Source of the DNA: an uncultured Eubacteriales bacterium
Lineage (GTDB): Bacteria; Bacillota; Clostridia; Peptostreptococcales; Anaerovoracaceae
DNA: 64,000 nt
Direction of reading: 5' to 3'
Assembly: GCA_902763505.1 (NCBI GenBank)
Contig: CACWSO010000011.1
Location: 1 to 64,000 of the forward strand
Of this stretch, positions 57,094-64,000 are shown one piece after another. Position numbers and translations under genes: made by a program. Under the pieces are notes generated by a model. It was not told the origin of the DNA. It did no database searches and saw only the letters and a list, made by a program, of their open reading frames with translations. How positions within the stretch are numbered: the first letter of the stretch is position 1; each line of letters starts with the position of its first letter.

Positions 57094-58107
57094 ATGAAAA
57101 AGAAACTGACAGCATTGATGCTCGCAGCGCTGATGATGGTCTTCGGACTGGCAGCCTGCGGCGACAGCAGCACTTCTGAAGAGGAAACCGCTGAGAATAC
57201 AGCCATTACGTTTGTACTGGACTGGACCCCGAACACCAATCACACAGGAATCTATGTTGCCGATAAACTTGGATACTTCGATGAGGCCGGTATTGATGTA
57301 GAAATCGTACAGCCGCCTGATGACGGTGCAGAAGCAATGGTAGCATCCGGTAAGGCGCAGTTCGGCGTATCCTTCCAGGATTATCTTGTGCCTGCGTTCG
57401 CAGGTCCGGAAAAGACCATGCCGATTACCGCAGTCGCTGCGATTCTGCAGCACAACCTGTCCGGCATCATGTCTGACAAGGATTTGGGCATTACCAGCCC
57501 AAGCAAGATGGAAGGGCATTCCTACGCGACATGGGAACTGCCGATTGAACAGGCAATCCTCAAACAGTGTGTTGAGGCGGACGGCGGAGACTTCGATGAA
57601 GTGGAGCTGATTCCTGAATACATCGACGACGAAGTATCTGCACTGAAAGCGAAGCAGGTTGACACAATCTGGGTTTACTACGGATGGGCAGGCATCAATG
57701 CGGAGATCAAGGATTTCGCAATCAACTACTTTGCATTCAAGGACATCGATCCTGCCTTTGATTATTATTCACCGGTCATCATCGCCAACGATGATTTCCT
57801 TGCTGACAATCCGGATACTGCAAAGGCATTCATGGCAGCAGTCGAGAAAGGTTATGAATACGCCATCGAGAACCCTGACGAGGCAGCGGATATTCTGGTC
57901 GAAGCAAATCCAGAAATTGATGCAGAACTGGTAAAGGCAAGTCAGAAGTATCTGTCGGATCAGTATCAGGCAGAAGCTCCTCGATGGGGCGTCATAGATG
58001 CGGCAAGATGGAATGCGTTCTATGAGTTCATCAACAAAGAAGGACTGGCAGAGCAGGAAATTCCAATGGATGTCGGATTTACAAACGATTATCTGACGCA
58101 GAAATAA
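57094..58107 (+). CDS. ABC transporter substrate-binding lipoprotein (ThiY/NMT1-like)
   Basis: 337 residues. Lipoprotein signal with lipobox GLAAC (Cys22). The mature part has the THI5/NMT1 pattern FVLDWTPNTNHTGIYVADKLGYF and YYGWAGINAEIKDF. Such proteins bind HMP, formylaminopyrimidine or thiamine. Being TPP-regulated makes a pyrimidine-salvage substrate most likely. Confidence 0.9.
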   Translation: MKKKLTALMLAALMMVFGLAACGDSSTSEEETAENTAITFVLDWTPNTNHTGIYVADKLGYFDEAGIDVEIVQPPDDGAEAMVASGKAQFGVSFQDYLVPAFAGPEKTMPITAVAAILQHNLSGIMSDKDLGITSPSKMEGHSYATWELPIEQAILKQCVEADGGDFDEVELIPEYIDDEVSALKAKQVDTIWVYYGWAGINAEIKDFAINYFAFKDIDPAFDYYSPVIIANDDFLADNPDTAKAFMAAVEKGYEYAIENPDEAADILVEANPEIDAELVKASQKYLSDQYQAEAPRWGVIDAARWNAFYEFINKEGLAEQEIPMDVGFTNDYLTQK

Positions 58108-58127
58108 CAACGTGCGGTTGAAGAAAT

Positions 58128-58871
58128 ATGCATAAGCTGGAAACCAAAAATCTGACAATGCGTTTCGGGTCGGAAACGATTATCCGGGACATCTCCATTG
58201 CGGTTGATCAGGGAGAACTGGTCAGCCTCCTTGGCGTGTCAGGAAGCGGCAAAACTACACTCTTCAACTGCATATCCGGTATCTACAAACCTGTCAGCGG
58301 CAGCGTGATACTTGATGGTGAGGATATCACAGGGACGACGGGGCATATCAGTTACATGCTCCAGAAAGACCTGCTGCTGCCTTACAAAACCATCGAGGAC
58401 AATGTAGCGCTCCCTCTGATCATCAGAGGGGTATCCAAGTCAGAAGCAAGACGGCAGGCATCCGCCCACTTTGAGGAGTTCGGGCTGGAAGGCACACAGA
58501 AGAAGTATCCGAAACAGCTTTCCGGCGGTATGCGCCAAAGAGCGGCGCTTCTGAGGACCTATCTGTTTTCAGACAATGTAGCGCTGCTGGACGAACCGTT
58601 TTCCGCCCTTGATACCATCACCAAAGGCAAAATCCACCGCTGGTATCTTGATGTTATGGAGAAGATCAACCTTACAACGGTCTTTATCACCCATGACATC
58701 AATGAAGCAATACTGCTCTCGGACCGTATTTACATCATGACGGGAAAGCCTGGCGAGATCCAGTCTGAAATCAAAATCAATACACCGAGAAGCCAAAGGC
58801 AGGACTATGACCTGACTGACGAGTTTATGGAATACAAACGGCAGATCATGGCTTTGCTTGACCATGCATAA
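58128..58871 (+). CDS. ABC transporter ATPase (ThiZ-like)
   Basis: 247 residues: Walker A GVSGSGKTT (near 38), signature LSGGMRQR (near 130), Walker B VALLDEPFSALD (near 150) and the switch histidine in FITHDINEA. Energises the thiamine/pyrimidine importer. Last gene of the operon, followed by a strong terminator. Confidence 0.92.
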   Translation: MHKLETKNLTMRFGSETIIRDISIAVDQGELVSLLGVSGSGKTTLFNCISGIYKPVSGSVILDGEDITGTTGHISYMLQKDLLLPYKTIEDNVALPLIIRGVSKSEARRQASAHFEEFGLEGTQKKYPKQLSGGMRQRAALLRTYLFSDNVALLDEPFSALDTITKGKIHRWYLDVMEKINLTTVFITHDINEAILLSDRIYIMTGKPGEIQSEIKINTPRSQRQDYDLTDEFMEYKRQIMALLDHA

Positions 58872-58904
58872 AAGCGGGAAAACGAGCGCAATCGAATGTA
58901 CAGC

Positions 58905-58934
58905 AGGGTGACCTCAGAGCAGGTCACCCTTTTT
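58905..58934 (+). terminator. Terminator of the thiamine operon
   Basis: Perfect 10-bp stem AGGGTGACCT/AGGTCACCCT with a CAGAGC loop, then TTTT. Confidence 0.93.
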
Positions 58935-59049
58935 GCTTGATGCACAAAATCATGTAGTGCTTAATAATATTAAATACAAATTGTTGTGCTTTTGTGTTAT
59001 ACTTTATTCTGTATAAGAATGGAATCAAGACAATAGGCAGGAGAACAAC

Positions 59050-59886
59050 ATGACATACACACAAGCGGTAATACTCGGTATCATTCAGGGACTGGCGGAA
59101 TTTCTTCCGATCAGCAGCAGCGGACATCTGGCTTTGCTCCAGTATTTCTTTGGGGTGGAAGCAGACAGTGTCCTGCTGTTTACGGTTATGATGCACGTCG
59201 GTACCCTTGTTTCCGTATTCATCATATACCGCAAAGACATTGCAGCGCTGCTTGTTGAGCTCGGCCTGACAATAAAAGATATCTGCACGGGTAAGGGCCC
59301 GCGCATAAATGCAAGTCCTACACGGCGCATGGGCTTCATGATCATCGTAGCGACCATTCCGACAGCCATTATCGGGCTGCTCTTTGAGGATTTCTTCGAA
59401 AGTCTCTACGCATCGATCGTATCCATCGCGTTAGGACTGATATTCACCGGAATCATCCTCTTCGTCGCGGAGAGAATGGGCAAAAACGACAAGGGGCCGA
59501 TGGAGATGAAGTGGAGACACGCCATATTCATCGGATGCATGCAAGGTATTGCTATATGTCCAGGTGTTTCCAGATCCGGTTCCACACTCTTTGGCGGACT
59601 GATGGCAGGATTGAAGAGAGAATTCGCAGTTGAATTCGCATTCCTCATTTCCATTCCGTCGATTCTCGGTTCCGTCATACTCGAGGCACCGGATGCTTTT
59701 GCAGGGGGTGCGGACGCATCCATGATCGGTCCGATTGCAGTCGGCGTGATTCTGGCGGCCATATCCGGTATCGTCGCAATCAAGGCGATGATCAAAGTCG
59801 TTTCGAACAAGAGACTCATTGGATTCACTGTGTACGTATGGCTCGTTGCCGCAGCTGTACTGGCTTATTCACTGATCGTGGCATAA
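59050..59886 (+). CDS. uppP: Undecaprenyl-diphosphatase
   Basis: 278 residues, polytopic BacA/UppP. Both catalytic motifs are visible: GLAEFLPISSSGHL near residue 15 and PGVSRSGSTLFGG near 170. It regenerates the lipid carrier for cell-wall synthesis and contributes to bacitracin tolerance. Ribosome site AGGAG. ftsK follows after 30 bp without a terminator. Confidence 0.96.
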   Translation: MTYTQAVILGIIQGLAEFLPISSSGHLALLQYFFGVEADSVLLFTVMMHVGTLVSVFIIYRKDIAALLVELGLTIKDICTGKGPRINASPTRRMGFMIIVATIPTAIIGLLFEDFFESLYASIVSIALGLIFTGIILFVAERMGKNDKGPMEMKWRHAIFIGCMQGIAICPGVSRSGSTLFGGLMAGLKREFAVEFAFLISIPSILGSVILEAPDAFAGGADASMIGPIAVGVILAAISGIVAIKAMIKVVSNKRLIGFTVYVWLVAAAVLAYSLIVA

Positions 59887-59916
59887 TAAAAAGGGTAATG
59901 AAGATAAGAGGAAGTA

Positions 59917-62430
59917 ATGGCAGAAAAGAAAAAAACAACAGCAAAAAAGAAAACAACTGCGAAAAAGACTGACAGCAGAACGACCAGCAGCAGGAAAGCA
60001 CAATCATCTCCTGAGGTTGAAAAGGCTGTTCAGAAGCTGGAACTGAGGATGGAGTCAAAAGCGCAGATTAAGGACGAGATTCTGGGGATCATCCTCGTTG
60101 CTCTTGGCGTGTTCCTGATCGTAGCGCTGCAGACGAAAGCAGCTGGTGTGGCTGGGGAAGTCATCAGCAAGGGACTCAAGGGCATGTTCGGTTTTGTCGC
60201 GTTCTTCCTTCCGTACTACTTCATCGTGTACGGCGTACTGCTGTTCCTGAAGAAGACCATACATATCGGAATCAAATCCCTGATATACCTTGTCATCATC
60301 TATCTGGCGATCGACCTGGTGAACGCAGGCAGATTCATGGATAAAATTGCAGCCGGCGGCTCATGGGGCGGGTTCTCAAAATGCTTCCAGGACGGTATTG
60401 CACTGGATGGCGGCGGCGTATTCGGCATGGGTGTAGGAGGTCTGATCACCAGCTTTATGGGGGTCGCAGGATTGTATATCTTCGCTTTTGTCATCATATT
60501 CATTTTCCTGCTTTTGCTGATCAACACACCTGTTTCCAGATTCTTTGAGGGCTTTAAAGTCCGCAGGAAAAGACGTATTCTCGAACGGGAAGAACGGGCC
60601 AAGGAGCGCGAACGTCAGAGGGAAGAAGAGGCAAAAGCCGCTGCACTGGGCTTACATCAGCCGCAGAGCTACGGCACATCGGAAGGCCGCATGACGGATG
60701 GCCAGAGAAAGATCATGGGATACATGTCGGAAGATCCATCCGGAAAACCGGAAGAAAAGAAAAAACCGGGCAGCAGACCAAAGAGAAACTCAAGTGGAAC
60801 AGGTCTTCCTGATGGTCCTGAAATTATTGGCGCCGGAGCTGCTGATCAGATGCAGCCGGATCCAGTCTACGATACGCAGAAGAAGCTGACTAAGACAGAA
60901 GCGGCCAACAGTATGCTGGAAAACAGTGATTTCCTGCCATCAGACGATTATGCGGAATATGAGTTCCCGCCGATTGATCTGCTCAAAAAGCCATCAAAAG
61001 CCAAGGCTCTTTCCAGTGAGGGAGAACTCAGATATAAGGCGCAGCTTCTGGAAGATACGCTGGACAGTTTCGGAATCGCGACGACAGTAACAAATGTCAT
61101 TCAGGGACCTACGGTTACAAGGTATGAGGTTCATCCGAACAGCGGCGTGAAAGTTTCCAGAATCAAGAATCTGAATGATGACATTGCTTTGAATATGAAA
61201 GCAAGGAGCATCAGAATCGAGGCGCCGATACCCGGCAAGGATGCTGTGGGAATCGAAATCGAAAATGAGAAATCAAACGCCGTCACTGTGCGTGAAATCA
61301 TAGAATCAAATGAATTCAAAAATGCGAAATCCAAGGTAACTTTCGCCGTGGGAAGAGACATCGGCGGGAAAGCAATCGTTGCGGATCTGGCAGCAATGCC
61401 GCATCTGCTCATCGCAGGTGCTACCGGCTCCGGTAAATCTGTCTGCATCAACAGTATCATCGCCAGCATTCTCTACAAGGCGCGGCCGGACGAGGTCAAA
61501 ATGGTACTCATCGACCCTAAGATTGTTGAGCTTTCCCACTACAATGGAATTCCGCATCTGCTGATTCCTGTCGTGACAGATCCGGCTAAGGCAGCAGCTG
61601 CGCTGAACTGGGCTGTGACGGAAATGGACGAGAGATACAAGCGGTTTGCGGAAAACGGCGTAAGAGATTTCAATGGCTTCAACAGACTGAAAGCGAGGAA
61701 GAAGAACAGCGTCAGAAACGGCGAGGTCGACGGACCGATGCCGCAGGTCGTCATCATCATCGATGAGCTGGCTGACCTCATGATGGTGTCCTCCTCTCAG
61801 GTGGAAGAATCCATCTGCAGGATCGCCCAGAAGGCAAGGGCTGCAGGAATGCATCTTATCGTTGCGACACAGAGGCCTTCCGTGAACGTCATCACTGGTC
61901 TGATCAAGGCCAATATACCGTCGCGTATTGCCTTTGCAGTGACCTCACAGGTCGACTCAAGAACGATTCTCGATGGCGTCGGCGCTGAGAAGCTGGTCGG
62001 TAAGGGAGATATGCTCTTCTCACCGTTAGGAAGCACGAAGCCGACGAGAATACAGGGAACATTCATTTCTGATGAAGAAGTGAAGAGCCTCATTTCATTT
62101 GTACAGCAGCAGGGTGAGGTGGACGAAGCAACGGAAGCTGACGTTCTCGATACCATTGAGAAAGTCAACAAGCCTGATGTAGAGAAAGAAAACAACGACT
62201 TCGGAGATGAACTTCTACCGGACGCAATCGAACTTGTTGTGGATCAGGGCGCTGCCTCCGTATCCATGCTGCAGAGGAGATTCCGGATTGGCTACAACAG
62301 AGCTGCACGGATCATTGACATGATGGAGGATCGGCAGATCGTCGGACCGCCTGACGGCAGCAGACCGCGACAGGTCCTCATTTCAAAGGAAGACCTGGAG
62401 AACATGAAGAGCGCCACGTCGGATATGTAA
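59917..62430 (+). CDS. ftsK: DNA translocase FtsK/SpoIIIE
   Basis: 837 residues. A lysine-rich start, four transmembrane helices (~45-185), a charged linker (~200-350), then the motor: Walker A AGATGSGKSVCINS near 510, Walker B VIIIDELADLMM near 610, and the gamma winged helix at the C-terminus (LLPDAIELVVDQGAASVSML, QRRFRIGYNRAARIID). It pumps chromosomal DNA through the closing septum; in spore formers the orthologue is SpoIIIE. Confidence 0.95.
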   Translation: MAEKKKTTAKKKTTAKKTDSRTTSSRKAQSSPEVEKAVQKLELRMESKAQIKDEILGIILVALGVFLIVALQTKAAGVAGEVISKGLKGMFGFVAFFLPYYFIVYGVLLFLKKTIHIGIKSLIYLVIIYLAIDLVNAGRFMDKIAAGGSWGGFSKCFQDGIALDGGGVFGMGVGGLITSFMGVAGLYIFAFVIIFIFLLLLINTPVSRFFEGFKVRRKRRILEREERAKERERQREEEAKAAALGLHQPQSYGTSEGRMTDGQRKIMGYMSEDPSGKPEEKKKPGSRPKRNSSGTGLPDGPEIIGAGAADQMQPDPVYDTQKKLTKTEAANSMLENSDFLPSDDYAEYEFPPIDLLKKPSKAKALSSEGELRYKAQLLEDTLDSFGIATTVTNVIQGPTVTRYEVHPNSGVKVSRIKNLNDDIALNMKARSIRIEAPIPGKDAVGIEIENEKSNAVTVREIIESNEFKNAKSKVTFAVGRDIGGKAIVADLAAMPHLLIAGATGSGKSVCINSIIASILYKARPDEVKMVLIDPKIVELSHYNGIPHLLIPVVTDPAKAAAALNWAVTEMDERYKRFAENGVRDFNGFNRLKARKKNSVRNGEVDGPMPQVVIIIDELADLMMVSSSQVEESICRIAQKARAAGMHLIVATQRPSVNVITGLIKANIPSRIAFAVTSQVDSRTILDGVGAEKLVGKGDMLFSPLGSTKPTRIQGTFISDEEVKSLISFVQQQGEVDEATEADVLDTIEKVNKPDVEKENNDFGDELLPDAIELVVDQGAASVSMLQRRFRIGYNRAARIIDMMEDRQIVGPPDGSRPRQVLISKEDLENMKSATSDM

Positions 62431-62448
62431 CACGACTTCGGATAAAAG

Positions 62449-63807
62449 ATGAAATACAGGAAATTATATATAGAAACCCTCGGATGTCCGAAGAATTTCA
62501 ATGATTCAGAGGGCATCGGAGGCATATGGGAAGCGGCCGGCGGAGAAATCGCCGCAAGCCCTCAGGAGGCAGACGTCGTATTGGTAAACACCTGCGGCTT
62601 CATTAATGACGCCAAGGTGGAGTCCATTGACGCCATTTTTGATATGACGAGACTTCCGAACAAGCCGAAGATCATCGTCAGCGGATGTCTCAGCCAGCGG
62701 TACGGACAGCAGTTGGCCGATGAGATCCCTGAAATCGACTATCTGCTTGGTGTCAATGATTATGAGCGCCTTCCGGAAATCATCGGTGGAGAGCAAAGAA
62801 TCTATCGAAGCGATACGCCGACATGTTTCAATGAGTTCAGCAGCAGGAAGCTTCCCGACACCCACTACTCAGCAACACTGCGCATCGCAGAAGGATGCAA
62901 TAACTGCTGCGCTTACTGCGTGATCCCGCAGATCAGAGGTCCGTACAGAAGCCGTCCGGAAGAAAAAATCCTGGAAGAGGCTGAAGTACTTGCAAAGGCA
63001 GGAGTGCGTGAGTTGATTCTCATTGCGCAGGACCTGACAGAGTACGGACGTGACCTCTATGGAGAGCTTCGTCTTGCCAGTCTGCTCAGGAAACTATGCA
63101 GAATCGGCGGAGATAATCTGGACAAAGGATTCCGCTGGATCAGACTTATGTATTGTTATGAAGACAGGATTACAGATGAACTGATTGAGGTCATGGCCTC
63201 AGAAGAGCGCATCTGCAAGTACATAGATATACCACTCCAGCACATTTCAGATAGCGTGCTGAAGGCAATGAGAAGAAAATCCACGTCGCAATCCATCAAA
63301 GGCACCATCGGAAGGCTGCGTGAAGCTATGCCGGACATTCACATCCGAACCACATTTATCACAGGTTTTCCAGGTGAATCAGAAGAGGATTTCGAAGAAC
63401 TTGCGGATTTTGTGGAAGAGACGAGATTTGAGAGACTTGGAGTTTTTGCCTATTCCCAGGAGGAAGGCACACCCGCTGGTGAAATGAAAAATCAGGTAGA
63501 GGAAGAGGAGAAAAAAGCTAGAGCAGACAGCATCATGCGTTTGCAGCTTGATATCTCCAGGGAGCACAACGAGCAGAAAGTCGGAAAGGTTCTGGATGTA
63601 CTTGTAGAGGGAATCGATGAGATCAACGATGATTTTGTGACATATATGGGCAGGAGTGAATACGATGCGCCTGAAATAGATGGAAGCGTCATATTCAGAG
63701 TCCCTGCTGAGGGGAATAAACTTGAGCCCGGTGATTTCGTTTCTGTGCTCATAGAAGACGCGTTTGATTACGACCTTGCAGGAACTGCTGTAAGAGAGAA
63801 AGGATAA
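62449..63807 (+). CDS. rimO: Ribosomal protein S12 methylthiotransferase RimO
   Basis: 452 residues. UPF0004 domain (IETLGCPKNFNDSEGI, NTCGFINDAK, SGCLSQRYG: three cluster-binding cysteines), radical SAM motif CNNCCAYC near residue 150 and a C-terminal TRAM domain (~385-450). RimO adds a methylthio group to an aspartate of S12. It starts 18 bp after ftsK. Confidence 0.93.
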   Translation: MKYRKLYIETLGCPKNFNDSEGIGGIWEAAGGEIAASPQEADVVLVNTCGFINDAKVESIDAIFDMTRLPNKPKIIVSGCLSQRYGQQLADEIPEIDYLLGVNDYERLPEIIGGEQRIYRSDTPTCFNEFSSRKLPDTHYSATLRIAEGCNNCCAYCVIPQIRGPYRSRPEEKILEEAEVLAKAGVRELILIAQDLTEYGRDLYGELRLASLLRKLCRIGGDNLDKGFRWIRLMYCYEDRITDELIEVMASEERICKYIDIPLQHISDSVLKAMRRKSTSQSIKGTIGRLREAMPDIHIRTTFITGFPGESEEDFEELADFVEETRFERLGVFAYSQEEGTPAGEMKNQVEEEEKKARADSIMRLQLDISREHNEQKVGKVLDVLVEGIDEINDDFVTYMGRSEYDAPEIDGSVIFRVPAEGNKLEPGDFVSVLIEDAFDYDLAGTAVREKG

Positions 63808-63814
63808 TACAGAC

Positions 63815-64000
63815 ATGGATAATCAGGAAACAAAGGATTTTAGATTCAAGAATCTGCCGAACCAGCTTACCATCGGCAGAGTATTCGCCATTCCGCTATT
63901 TATCGTTCTGCTGATGATGGGATTCAGAGTTGCGGCGACAATCGTCTTCATTCTGGCAGCTTTTACAGATATGTTGGATGGCAAAATCGCACGAAAATAC
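63815..64000 (+). CDS. pgsA: Phosphatidylglycerophosphate synthase, 5' part
   Basis: The first 62 residues are in the window: FKNLPNQLTIGRVFAIPLFI then ILAAFTDMLDGKIARK, the start of the CDP-alcohol phosphotransferase motif DG(x)2AR. The product makes phosphatidylglycerophosphate from CDP-diacylglycerol. The bases around its start (63804-63823) are identical to those around the start at 54945. Confidence 0.88.
   Translation, partial: MDNQETKDFRFKNLPNQLTIGRVFAIPLFIVLLMMGFRVAATIVFILAAFTDMLDGKIARKY

Noticed and set aside
1-64000. CRISPR arrays, rRNA or tRNA genes, insertion sequences
   Set aside because: No regularly spaced repeats, rRNA-like stretches, complete tRNA cloverleafs or transposase genes were seen. 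The only tRNA-like element is tmRNA.

Overview
The window reads as a low-to-mid GC member of the Clostridia (Bacillota). Indicators are the strong AGGAGG-type ribosome sites, sigma-A promoters, a Gram-positive LexA box, a TPP riboswitch and a TerL/HK97-type temperate siphophage. An affiliation near Anaerovoracaceae/Peptostreptococcales is a guess from general protein flavour, not something the sequence proves. Host DNA flanks a complete-looking prophage of about 31.2 kb (20510-51724).

Left host arm (1-20515). First come amino-acid uptake and metabolism genes: a membrane LuxR-type regulator, an APC permease, a PHP phosphoesterase, an AraC regulator with SstT, a saccharopine-dehydrogenase-like oxidoreductase and a ThrH-like phosphatase. 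Next is a DNA repair block: a LexA-controlled Y-family polymerase, a YolD-like partner, uvrB and uvrA. Then follow pncB, fba, an RluA-type pseudouridine synthase, signal peptidase I, smpB, a coiled-coil protein and ssrA (tmRNA).

Prophage (20510-51724). It is inserted at the 3' CCA end of ssrA by a serine recombinase. The lysogeny operon (repressor, lipoprotein, integrase) runs on the minus strand. Everything else runs on the plus strand: a Cro-like protein, many small early genes, a ParB-like protein, a PC4-like ssDNA-binding protein, an HUH (rolling-circle type) initiator, an ArpU/DUF1492-type late regulator, HNH, TerS, TerL, portal, a HAD-domain/prohead-protease fusion, and an HK97 capsid with a frameshifted beta-sandwich domain. 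Connectors, tail tube, frameshifted tail chaperones, tape measure, Dit, Tal, a cassette of small tail-tip genes with poly-G tracts, holin and two lysins complete it. The attachment sites can be reconstructed from the sequence. The attP is a 48-bp imperfect inverted repeat lying inside the 3' end of the integrase gene, so integration changes the integrase C-terminus. The phage also brings a new terminator for ssrA, encoded antisense within the integrase gene.

Right host arm (51725-64000). It holds the displaced ssrA terminator, an AmmeMemoRadiSam pair, an AlkD-like glycosylase, a membrane protein, a TPP-riboswitch-controlled thiamine/pyrimidine ABC transporter, uppP, ftsK/spoIIIE, rimO and the start of pgsA.

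I see no rRNA, tRNA, CRISPR array or insertion sequence. Functions are inferred from motifs read by eye; no database search was run.
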